DNA of 17,643 nucleotides, taken from NCBI GenBank assembly GCA_041656175.1, contig JBBAEA010000078.1:1-17643 (forward strand), in the 5' to 3' direction. This DNA comes from JBBAEA01 sp041656175. Lineage in GTDB: Bacteria > Myxococcota_A > Bradymonadia > UBA4248. Made by a program: the position numbers and the translations under genes. This document shows, piece after piece, positions 7,501 to 15,400 of the stretch (positions are counted from its first letter, which is position 1; the number at the start of each line of letters is the position of its first letter). Under the pieces are notes generated by a model that saw nothing but the letters and a program-made list of their open reading frames with translations, made no database searches and had not been told where the DNA came from.

Positions 7501-9790
7501 CAAGGCTCCTAGCACGTGCAAAGGCGCGCTCTGCGCTCGCGTAGTCTTCTTGAGCGCACAGATGTACCCCTAAGTTTTGCAGCTCCAATACGTTGCTGCT
7601 CGCATGGATGTAGGCGTCGTATGCTTTAAAGGCTTGCGCACGGTAGCTTTGGCTGAGCACTGGCTCCCTACTTTGATGTGACAAGTACATACTGCTGTAA
7701 TAATTACCCAAAACGACGAGCATTTCAGGATCGCTCGCGTAGCTCTTTGCTTGTTGGTTTACCCAATCTAAAGCCTCGCCCTCTCGCTTAAAGCGCCCAA
7801 GCGTTAAAATCGCAGATCGCGTGGCTTCGGCTTTGTTGTCAGAGTACTCAAGATATTTTGACAGGCTGTCGTAGACCATTTCGCCTTCGCCGCTGCGCAG
7901 CTGCAAGTCTGCTAAAGTGTAGTAAAAGCGTGGGTTTTTGGGATCGTATGCAATGGCGTTATGAGCCATGATGATGGCAAGTTTTGCAGAACCAACGCTT
8001 TGATCGAGGAATTCTATGACGTGTTCGTAAGCGCTTTTTTTATCGCTAGAAACGTCGATGGCCTTCATACAGGATTGGAGTGCAGCATCATCGTCACCGA
8101 GGCGAACGGCGTGTTGCGCGTTGAGTAAATGCGCCTCAAACTGCAGGCTGTCTTTCGTCAATAGTACTTTCATCGAGCGCTCAAATTGCTCGTGATATTG
8201 CTGTTTATCGTAGCTCCTAGCTATTTCTAACAACGCTTGAGCCTCATTATCACTGGCTTTGGCCCATGACATAAGCGTTTCAAAGGCGCGTTCCTCCGCT
8301 TGTTCATACTCGTAGGCTTTAGCCAAGAGCCAAGCGGCTTCTTTGTTTGCGGGTTCCTCTTTTATGACGCTAGCAAGGTAGAGCGCAGATTTTCGCCAAC
8401 TATAGTGTTTTTGCGCTAACTTGGCTGCAGTGATACGAGTTTCGCGGACTTGCTCGTTTTTTGCCGCCGCTGTGGCTATGGCTTGATCGAGCATGCGTTC
8501 CATATCGTCGTAATCTCGGCTGTGTGCATACACTTGCGCTAAGTCCATCAAAAATTTGCTCTCAGCAGCGCCTAAAACAATGCGTTTTTCACCAGTGGCG
8601 CGTGCTTCTCTCCAGTATTGACGCGCGTTGTACCAATAAAAAATCTGCTCCAAGTTCTTGGCTTGTTCGTTCGGCTCGTTTGCCCACGCGTTAAGCAGAG
8701 CCTCGCGCTCCCGTACTTTCCCGAGCTGTTCGTAGGTACTGGCTAACTGCAACTTTATTTCGCCGTTCTGGGGGAACTTCGTTTGAGCGCGCTCAAGTAT
8801 GCTACTCGCCTTGTCGGCATAGCCATTGGATGCCAAGGTTTTGGCTAAATCCACGTATTCGGGCGACGCCATAGGTGATCCAGCTTCGATCGCGACAATA
8901 GCGGCATCGACTTCTGTGGCTTTGCGTTGCTCAAGAGCTAGTTTTAAACGTTTGTGCGATGCGGAGCTAAGCTGACTCTGGGCGTAGTATTTTGCAGCAA
9001 GATCGTAGCTTCGCTCCAAAGCGTAAAAGTCCGCTATATTTTCGGCATATTGTGCTTTGTCCTCGCTAGATTGAGCCGCGGCGAGGTATGCGTCAAAGCG
9101 TTGTTGCGCATCATCGCGCTTTTGCAGTACATACTGGTATTTCCCCACCTGAAAGTCGCGGTATTGCGGGTTTTGCAGTGTTTCTAGTAGCTCTATGGCA
9201 GGGCGATATTGACCGTTTTGTGCTAATAATTCAGCGTAGCTCGCGGCAGATTTTTGGTATTCATCGCTGGAGCGCAAGGTTGCGTTTTGCTCAGCGCCTC
9301 GAAGGTAGCAACCGTATGCGGCGGCTGGATTTTGTTTAAGCGACTCTTTGCTAGCACGCTCATAGAGCGCTTGATCGTAGTCGCGGCGCGACTTTGATGT
9401 CGAGCGCAGGCGTTCGAGATCGCAAAATGCGGTCCAATCTTGCGCTAGCTCGTTGGCGGTTTGCAGAACGGCTAAGTTTTCGTCGGCGTTGTCGGAGAAC
9501 GAGGCGGCAAGGCGCGCTGCGGCGATAGCTTGGGTGTGATTACCTTCGGCGATGTGCGTTAGGGCGATCAATCGATATATTTCAGCGTTCTTTGGCTCTT
9601 CTATAAGGATGCGCGCCGCGAGTTGTTTTGTCTTTTCGTAGTCTTTAGCTTCGTAGGCCTTCCACGCTGCGTTTGTACCAGCGCAAGACGTGTAAAATAA
9701 GGCGATTAATATGAAAAGCGGAATAATTTGCAAGAAATAACCGCGATTGTCTAAATTTTGTGCGCTTTCGCTATGTCGAGTGGATTCCAT
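4580..9790 (-). CDS. Very large TPR-repeat lipoprotein
   Basis: A 1736-residue protein made almost entirely of helical pairs of the tetratricopeptide type, which normally form superhelical scaffolds for protein binding. The N-terminus has about 20 polar residues, a hydrophobic stretch (YFLQIIPLFILIALFYTSC) and Cys36 followed by AGTNA, so it is probably exported and lipid-anchored. The lipobox is imperfect because Tyr is at -3. TPR-like units are visible from about residue 40 (AWKAYEAKDYEKTKQLAARI) to the C-terminus. No catalytic domain was seen. Two ATGs are adjacent; I chose 9788-9790 because AGGG lies 6 nt upstream. It is first in a minus-strand cluster with a membrane protein and a MoxR ATPase, suggesting an envelope assembly or chaperone role. 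It recalls the giant TPR proteins of gliding clusters, but I cannot assign it to one. Confidence 0.85.
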   Translation of the reverse strand: MESTRHSESAQNLDNRGYFLQIIPLFILIALFYTSCAGTNAAWKAYEAKDYEKTKQLAARILIEEPKNAEIYRLIALTHIAEGNHTQAIAAARLAASFSDNADENLAVLQTANELAQDWTAFCDLERLRSTSKSRRDYDQALYERASKESLKQNPAAAYGCYLRGAEQNATLRSSDEYQKSAASYAELLAQNGQYRPAIELLETLQNPQYRDFQVGKYQYVLQKRDDAQQRFDAYLAAAQSSEDKAQYAENIADFYALERSYDLAAKYYAQSQLSSASHKRLKLALEQRKATEVDAAIVAIEAGSPMASPEYVDLAKTLASNGYADKASSILERAQTKFPQNGEIKLQLASTYEQLGKVREREALLNAWANEPNEQAKNLEQIFYWYNARQYWREARATGEKRIVLGAAESKFLMDLAQVYAHSRDYDDMERMLDQAIATAAAKNEQVRETRITAAKLAQKHYSWRKSALYLASVIKEEPANKEAAWLLAKAYEYEQAEERAFETLMSWAKASDNEAQALLEIARSYDKQQYHEQFERSMKVLLTKDSLQFEAHLLNAQHAVRLGDDDAALQSCMKAIDVSSDKKSAYEHVIEFLDQSVGSAKLAIIMAHNAIAYDPKNPRFYYTLADLQLRSGEGEMVYDSLSKYLEYSDNKAEATRSAILTLGRFKREGEALDWVNQQAKSYASDPEMLVVLGNYYSSMYLSHQSREPVLSQSYRAQAFKAYDAYIHASSNVLELQNLGVHLCAQEDYASAERAFARARSLAELMPSAKSYEIYALLGLGKTKEAKARIADFAKSENETKNILALAQELSNRRYIDEAAPLFEKLINADSAELRSIAYRRVVSLAIDQGAKHKIFELSERYSRQKPLTITALEDLFYTWMEIEDWQRALNVWEQMAVMRPNAGDLLTKLLNIRAVEGENGLAQPILERHLQNIAVLGPALYEMGSFYDKRGENISALQYYRRSLAVSQFPSPDLLRRSLILEILLGDDQVTSSLIQKLKQSGAWDLDTVLATAEAYQESGNTELAQDLIDEAFAEKPKAIKLHALRIDQAFQNGEKNKALQYAQEYIDAGLPSTLLIDILARNNAIDEAIFLIDELKTAALFDESLHKTLEYEAEIAQQRGNTAYVMELRSLAQNSAYSLPAYRKLVQLSLAQNNTSEAANYALDSSSSALQIETLALEPTQHTRLLDVIEAKQNELRSSQRLDFSQKTISTLQNLDQNELAFDLAFQGRENRQIELNTAQIALNEGRINDAMSIFYTGSFSDLLTTNPSAASSTQFFRVLELISSYQYPAYAAALAKDWYQAQGENPQLEEALWKANIVLSSQAKIDVKAPENSRSRLLFWAEQFPHKVNDKQLELMRKSPLPQEHAQILKAHVIYAANNPKERHKIKDILEDFRHKSSNPLYVESPLLEYSQESELHDLAYHFAKALSSKRPRVVAFYLAQMEALRGAAKSEEAVQALKEAAKRDAHPMRLLKEQLQKFDKPEEAALVLPLVEQITVNEPHNKNLALLKLALLLRQEQFAKAEDEVKRLVKYNKSPQLLARIVQCYEENNSLHAIPDVYLKTHKNNDESLALIAAVELKRNNYAQAAHHYIMAAEQSLNALKFWNMGANAFVDANNMQYAEQLSERALLNYPNAPAPRLIRAKIRSAQNNTQAALEDFAYALTHSSEPTQILADFAYFLISKGKVSELPKTIDFAKKQSVLSKNDLKDAITKAFGRAQQEREGAIFLAQYLE

Positions 9791-9827
9791 CATGTACCCT
9801 AAAAATATGCATATCGTAGCTATAAAA

Positions 9828-9847
9828 ACACCTAATTTACTAGGTGT
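9828..9847. promoter_or_regulatory. 7-bp inverted repeat upstream of the TPR gene
   Basis: ACACCTA (9828-9834) and TAGGTGT (9841-9847) flank a 6-nt spacer, about 38 bp upstream of the TPR-gene start. Read on the minus strand, the second arm is followed by TTTTTA, so it could be an operator or a weak attenuator or terminator. There is no direct evidence for either. Confidence 0.35.
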
Positions 9848-10019
9848 ATGTCATGGTATCGCATGTTTTTTCTAGCTTTGCTAGTAGCAAACGATACTCT
9901 GATTCATGGTGACTACCGCCCTAAGGCTCGTCTAAGGGCTTGCGCACTTAAAATCCTTCCTCTTTGTAATATATTGATTTTATTGACTTTTATTTGGAAG
10001 CCTTGCTGGATATGCCTTG

Positions 10020-10042
10020 GGGGCAGGTTTGAAACCTGCCCC
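10020..10042. repeat. Perfect GC-rich palindrome
   Basis: Arms GGGGCAGGTTT (10020-10030) and AAACCTGCCCC (10032-10042) pair perfectly around one central base. The motif continues as CTACA, so on the reverse strand it reads TGTAG then GGGGCAGG. The TAG-G-run/C-run style recalls hairpin 3 of elements A to C. It looks like one of the dispersed palindromes found between genes in many genomes rather than a terminator, as no T-run follows. Confidence 0.6.
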
Positions 10043-10228
10043 TACAGTAAAGGTACTCTGTTCTGTTGGGGCTAGCAGCCTTAAAAACCCGTTTGTGTGT
10101 AAAGTATTGAGCTAATTCTAGGATAAAGTCAAAGCCGCTTGCGGAGTTTTTTCTTTACTCAAAAAATAACTGTGATAGCATTTGCGCGCTGAATGTTGGG
10201 GGTGCGTTACATACAACTTTGGATTAAT

Positions 10229-11807
10229 ATGAATAAATTTATTTATTTTTCTTTTTTTGGCCACAACACTAGTGTTGGCATGCGACTTGCCCGATTTCCA
10301 GGAAGGTCCGTTTTGTCCACCTTTAGAAGATGGAATTTGTTGCCAGTATGAAGAAGACGGGATTTGCTTTGCCGATGAGCTTGTTTTTGGGGAACCATGT
10401 GAATGGAGTGAAGAGAATCGGCACGCGAGTAGCGGGCGTTGTTACGATGGTTATACTTGCACTATGCTTGATGAAACGTATCAATGTATTAAATCGGAAT
10501 GCCCAGAGCACCAAACGGAATGCGGCGGTGAGTGCGTTAATCTTGAGACAGACAAAGAGCACTGCGGAGAGTGCTTTTTATCATGTTTAGGTGGCACGGA
10601 GTGTAGGAATGGGCGATGCGAGTCTGGCTGCATATTTGGCGAGGTCTTGTGTGATGGTAAATGCATAGATCCATACTTTGATCGCAAATACTGTGGCGCA
10701 TTTAACCCCTGCTATGGGGAAGGTCGCGGCGAGGAGTGTCAAAGTGGGACTGTTTGTGCGGGGGGGAGATGTACAGTATCTTGTTTGGATATGCAGGTGC
10801 ACTGTGGTGACGTATGTGTTGAACCAGAGAAGAACAATGAGTTTTGCGGTGCGTCGGGAGATTGTTTAGGCGAGAATGCTGGTGAGAAGTGTTTAAATGG
10901 AACGGTGTGTATCAATGGAGTTTGTGAATCTACTTGTTTGGATGGACAAGTGCTTTGTGAGGGCAAGTGTATAGATCCCAATACTAATAATATGTATTGT
11001 GGTGCGGTGTATGATTGTTTGGAATCTAATATGGGGATGATTTGCCCAAGCGGGACGAGATGTGAGAACGGACTTTGTATAATTTCTTGTTTAGCAAACC
11101 AAGTTCTTTGCGATGATAAATGTATAGATCCTGCGACGGATAACGAGTATTGTGGCGCGATGGATGGCTGCACTTCGGCTAGTAAATGTGAAGCAGGTAT
11201 GATTTGCAAAGCAGGAGAGTGTACATTGTCTTGTAGTCAAGGTTTAAGTCTCTGTGACTCGAAATGTGTGGATGTCAAAACGGATCCAGCCCATTGCTCT
11301 GCATGTAATAAAGTTTGTAAAATTGCAAATGCAAGTTCAGTGTATTGTTCTGCTGGGGTGTGTAAAGCGGCGGCATGTGCTGCAGGGTATTTTCTTCATG
11401 CTGGTAAATGCGAAAAAAACACGGATACACAATGTGGGAGCAAGGGAAATAATTGTGCTAATTTAGCGGGTTGGGTGTATGGCATTTGTACTCCCGCAGG
11501 GGTGTGTGTGGCTACTGAATGCGAAGTGAATTATCATATTCAAGACAGGAGAAGTGTTGCTGACAGCTCCGTTTGTTGTGGTGCTTCTTGCGAGAATTGC
11601 TCAGATTATAGTGGCATGAATAATGTGCTTGATGCAAGTTGTGAGCGTGGGGTTTGTAAGCTGTTTTGCGAGTTTGCATATGCTAATTGCGATGATATTC
11701 CTGAGAATGGCTGCGAAGCAAGTACCTTTTATGATAATGATAATTGCGGTGGCTGTGGTATCGGGTGTGATGGTGGTACGTATTGTAATTTTGGAGTGTG
11801 TAGTTAA
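10229..11807 (+). CDS. Cys-rich repeat surface lipoprotein, signal peptide out of frame
   Basis: The long frame (TTG at 10257 to TAA at 11805) codes for 516 residues packed with cysteines. At least five repeats of about 50 residues have the pattern C-x-x-G-x-V-L-C-x-x-K-C-I-D-P ... Y-C-G-A ... C-x-x-G-x-C, resembling Stig1-type Cys-rich modules of myxobacterial surface proteins. That frame has no proper start: the TTG has no ribosome-binding site and an in-frame stop lies at 10230-10232. An ATG at 10229 with GGA 5 nt upstream starts a signal peptide in another frame and stops at 10349-10351 after 40 residues. Deleting one T from the T7 run (10252-10258) fuses them into MNKFIYFSFLATTLVLAC, a textbook lipoprotein signal with lipobox LVLAC. 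The gene is AT-richer and uses TGT more than its neighbours. It probably encodes a disulfide-rich cell-surface lipoprotein of unknown ligand. Confidence 0.8.
10252..10258 (+). promoter_or_regulatory. T7 homopolymer at the frame junction (possible phase-variation switch)
   Basis: Seven T in a row lie exactly where the signal-peptide frame and the mature-protein frame of the Cys-rich gene part. Six T would give an intact lipoprotein. The run lies in the ninth and tenth codons from the ATG, a usual place for slipped-strand switching. Confidence 0.55.
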
Positions 11808-11889
11808 ATACATATTCTCGTTGTAGTTTGTATTAACACAAGTTTACGGACGAAAATCTGTTTAATGCGATATTTTATGCTTTATTTTT

Positions 11890-11976
11890 GTGGGGAAGTG
11901 TCCCCCTACGTGTCAACCCCGCGCGGTGCGCGGGTTTGCCACTACCCCCTCCGCGGGGACACCCCGCGACGCCCCG
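11890..11976 (-). repeat. Structured repeat element C (short-stem version, reverse orientation)
   Basis: Read on the minus strand: CGGGGCGTC, then hairpin 1 (CGCGGGG 11962-11968 side, loop of 3, CCCCGCG side at 11952-11958), then GGAGGGGGTAG, then hairpin 2 with 14-nt arms (11928-11941 and 11911-11924, loop of 3, two mismatches), then CGTAGGGGG-ACACTT-CCCCAC as hairpin 3 (11890-11910). The CGGGGCGTYGCGGGG start matches element A, and the CGTAGGGGG to CCCCAC end matches element B. Only the central stem differs in length and sequence. It lies about 85 bp after the Cys-rich gene stop and may serve as its terminator, though no T-run follows in that direction. Confidence 0.75.
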
Positions 11977-12043
11977 TCCAGTTTTTACCAAAATAGTTAA
12001 TGTAAAGCATGTAACGTCGGTCAAGCGTTTAAAAAAACTCAAT

Positions 12044-12087
12044 AACTAGGGTGATACGCACAAAAAACTAGGGTGATACGCACAAAA
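12044..12087. repeat. 22-bp direct repeat, two perfect copies
   Basis: Two head-to-tail copies of a 22-bp unit starting AACTAGGGTGATACGCAC and ending in A-rich sequence, at 12044-12065 and 12066-12087. There is no gene here. It could be a remnant of an insertion-sequence end, since some families (for example IS21) carry repeated blocks at their ends, or a protein-binding site. No transposase gene remains nearby. Confidence 0.8.
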
Positions 12088-12163
12088 AAGGTTTAAGAGC
12101 GATAATTTAGGGACGGAATTTAAGGGGTTAGCCCAAATTAATCAGACATTAAACGAAATTATT

Positions 12164-12314
12164 TGGGGGGTAGCGCAAGATCACCCGAAGCAGGCGACGC
12201 CAAGCGCATTTTTTTGCGTTGGTTTGGCGGCTAGCCGAAACAACGCAAAAAAAAACTGCGCTTGCAGGCGCATGGTGAGGGAAGCTTGCGCGTAGGGGGG
12301 CGAAAAGCCCCCCC
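12164..12314 (+). repeat. Structured repeat element B (long-stem version)
   Basis: A GGGGGGTAG block (12165-12173) is followed by a long imperfect hairpin with arms about 12173-12229 and 12236-12291 (GCGCAAG pairs with CTTGCGC at the base), then CGTA and hairpin 3, GGGGGGC-GAAAA-GCCCCCC (12295-12313). Shared with element A are GATC after the first 7 bp, the apical TTTGGCG ... GCCGAAAC, and GAAG before the closing arm. Hairpin 1 of elements A and C is missing here. It lies about 170 bp upstream of the large TPR gene and so may be in its leader. Confidence 0.85.
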
Positions 12315-12445
12315 ACAGAGCGAAGATATTGTGGAGATTTGTGGATGTTTTGTGCCAAGTGAGGAAAGTTGTTTATGGCAATTTGCGCTTGAGCTTATAT
12401 TGTGGTAGTTAGCGGAAAGTAATGCTATGCTCCCGGTGTTGTGTT

Positions 12446-12454
12446 GGGGGGGGG
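12446..12454 (+). other. G9 homopolymer upstream of the large TPR gene
   Basis: Nine G in a row lie 33 nt before the chosen ATG (12487). The frame is open through this run from an upstream ATG at 12427. That longer start would put 20 unusual residues before a normal signal peptide, so I treat the run as leader sequence. Such runs are prone to length change. Confidence 0.5.
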
Positions 12455-12486
12455 CTATGGAGTCTGCGTGTTTATTGGAGATTAGG

Positions 12487-15400
12487 ATGAAGGGAATGAC
12501 GGTACGCTTAGTGTTATCGGCGTTGCTACTCGCGTGTTTTGGTATGAGTGCAACGTTTGTTCAGGCGCAGGATGCTGCGTTTGAGGGCAAGAAGGAAACA
12601 CAGCTAAAGGGAGCGAAGGAGCGCAAAAAGACTGAGCGCGAGACGCTTGAGCAGCTTGAGGGTTCGGGTCCGAAACTCGGCTTTGAAACGGATGAGATGG
12701 CTGCAGCGGCTTTGCAGGCTGAGAAGATTGAGCTTCAGGCGTCGGCGATTAAGAAGTTGAAGACGCGGATTAAGCAGACGGATGATGACGATCCTGCGAA
12801 ACCTGAGTTGATGGAGCGTTTGGGTGACATGCTTTGGCAGCAAGGCAAGTACTACGAATTGCGCGCGTTCGATAAGTTGAATGAAGCAAGGCGTTTGAAC
12901 GATGCGGGTCAAAAGGATGCGGCCAACAAGATGCATGAAGCTCAAAAGGCAGATGAAAAGACGTCGCGCGATTCACGCAATGAAATGTTGTCGCTTTATA
13001 GGGAAATTATTAAGTATTTTCCGGATTACAAGCAAATCGACAAGGTGCAGTATTACTTGGCGTTTAACTTGGCCGAGATGGGTTTTGCTGGCGAGGCGTA
13101 TGAGCATTACTCGGGGATAGTGCGGGAACATTCCAATTCGCAGTATTTGGCTGATGCTTTTTTGGGTATGGCGGAGTACACCTTTACGATCGAAGAGGAC
13201 ATGCCGCTTGCGCTTCAGCAGTATCAAAAAGTTGTGAGCATAGACCCTAAAAGCAGCGCGGCTTCTTTTGCGATGTACAAGATGGGTTGGTGTTATTTTA
13301 ACTTGGGCGAGCCTAAAAAGGCGTTGGCGCAGTTTGAGCTTGTCATTAAAGAGGCAGATGCTGCGGGTGCTTCGCAGCGACGTGGCGATATGCGCAAAGA
13401 AGCCTTGAAAGATTTGGTTAAGGCTTACAGCATGTGGACGGATGCGCGACCCGCTAACGCGCGCAAGTATTTTTCTAAGTTTGTGAAAACGGATGCAGAG
13501 CTCAACGAATTGATGGAGCGCTTGGCGCGCTTGTATGCAGAGGATGGGCAGACGTCAAACTCAAATTTTGTGTATAATGAACTTATAGCCAATAGCCCTG
13601 GAAAGTTCGACATTGTGCGCTACCAACACGAAATTATGCTGAACGTCGAGACGGAGAACGATCCGCAAAGTTTGGCTACCGAGCTGAACCGAACAGTTCG
13701 CCTGTTTGTAAAGGCGCGTGATGAGAAGTACGAGGGTGCGACAGCCGAAAAAGTAAAGACCGAGTATGATAAGCTTGAGGAGTACGCGCGTGAAACGGGT
13801 AAGTGGTATCACCAGACTTACCAAACGACGAAGAACCCCTTGTACTACTCTTTGGCGTTTGAAATTTACAAAGCCTATTTGGAGAGTTTCCCGGAGGCTA
13901 AGGATAACTACGAGATTATGTACTACTACGCTGACATGGCGTTTTTCCGTAAGAACTACGCGATAGCCGCCCAAAGCTATGAGCGAGTGCTCGATATCAA
14001 TGAGAAGGGCGAGTTTAGTAAGGAAGCAGCACATGGTGCGGTTTTGGCATACCACGAGTTGATCAAGTCTGCGGATGATGATTCTTGCCCGCCAGCGCCA
14101 GAACTTGCAGCGGACGCGCCTCCCGCACCGATTGCAGAATGTCGTTTGAAGTTCATCGCGGCGAGTAAGCGCTTCTCGAAGATCGACACGAGCGAGGAGT
14201 ATGCGATCAATAGTAAGTACGAGGCGGCAAAGATTTACTATGACTATAACCACCTCGATGAGGCGGCGCCATTGTTTAAGGAGATTACGCAAGAGAACCC
14301 GAAGCACTCTTTGGCCATATACTCTGCGAACCTTTTGCTTGATATTTACAATATGAAGCAAGATTACGAAGGGATGTGGGAGGCGATCAAGGAGCTGAAG
14401 GCGAACAACGATTTGATGAACAATCCCGATCCCGCAACTCCAGAATTGGTGGCACTGCTCAATGGCTCTGAGGAGCACTTGGCTTTCAAGATGTGCGAGC
14501 AGAAGGAGCAGGGCAAACTTTGGGAAGCGGCTGCGCTTTGTTACGAGGCTTTTGCCAAGAATTATCCCAAATCGCCAGATGCTGTGAAGGCGCTGTGGAA
14601 TGCTAGCCAGGACTGGGAGAATGCATCCGAGGTCGGTCGTGCTATTGACGCTCGCGTTTCGTTGTTAACGGGTAAAGAGTCGGAGGCTTCGCAGGCTTTA
14701 GCGCCGCGCGCGATGTATGCGATTGCTCAGAACTATCACGGTATCGCGGTGTTTTCGGAAGCGGCACGTTTTTACGAAATGTTTGTTAAAAACTTCCCCA
14801 CTGATCGCGAAGCCTGTGTAGCGATTGGCGAGAAATCGGCAGATCCGTGTGCGAAGCTAGCGCTGCAAAACGCTGCGGTCTTCCGCTCTGGTTTGGGAGA
14901 GTATGAGAAAGCGGTAGAGAACTACGACTTGTTTGCTCGCATGTATCCTAGGGATAAGACAGAGATGGCGACACTGAAGTTCAACACTGGTCGTATTTAT
15001 TTTGATCAGAAAGAGTACGACAGGGCTATCGATCGCTTTAATGACTACTTACGCAACTTCGCGAAATTTGGTAGTGCGGGCAGGCGCGTAGCAGCCTACA
15101 CCGCAATTGGGCGTTCCTATTGGGCAAAACGCGACTATCGCAGTGCACAGAAAACCTTCGAGAAGGCGGAGAAGACATTTGAGGAGCGTGGGGTACAGAA
15201 CTGGTTAAAGACGGCAGAGGCTGGGGAGTTACAATTAGCGATGGACGCGGGGGCGGAGGCTCGTTTCATGCGCGGTGAGTTCATCTTTAGTGAAGCTATG
15301 GCGGTACAGCTGTTTAACGAAAACATCTCACCGCGTAACATGGACAGCCACCTCAAGCAGCAGATCCAAAAGAAACTCGCCTTAGTAAAAGAGGCGCAGC

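Larger units (their letters stand above)
9791..10228. other. Divergent intergenic region, 438 bp, no convincing gene
   Basis: It separates the minus-strand TPR gene from the plus-strand Cys-rich gene and should hold both promoters. Two palindromes are visible (9828-9847 and 10020-10042). A short frame at 9848-10075 crosses the second palindrome and looks spurious. A possible weak promoter for the plus-strand gene is TTTACT (10154-10159) and TAGCAT (10176-10181) with a 16-nt spacer; this is tentative. Confidence 0.5.

Noticed and set aside
9848..10075. Plus-strand frame of 75 residues with a hydrophobic stretch
   Set aside because: It crosses the 10020-10042 palindrome, has no clear ribosome-binding site and resembles no family; it is treated as non-coding.
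10252..10258. Programmed ribosomal frameshift on the T7 run
   Set aside because: It would need a shift so early in the gene with no visible stimulatory structure; slippage of the DNA or a mutation is simpler. Not fully excluded.
13561..14478. Minus-strand frame of 305 residues opposite the GltD-like gene
   Set aside because: The composition (Arg/Leu/Val-rich, no domain) is that of an antisense shadow, and the plus-strand gene has a signal peptide and TPR pattern throughout.
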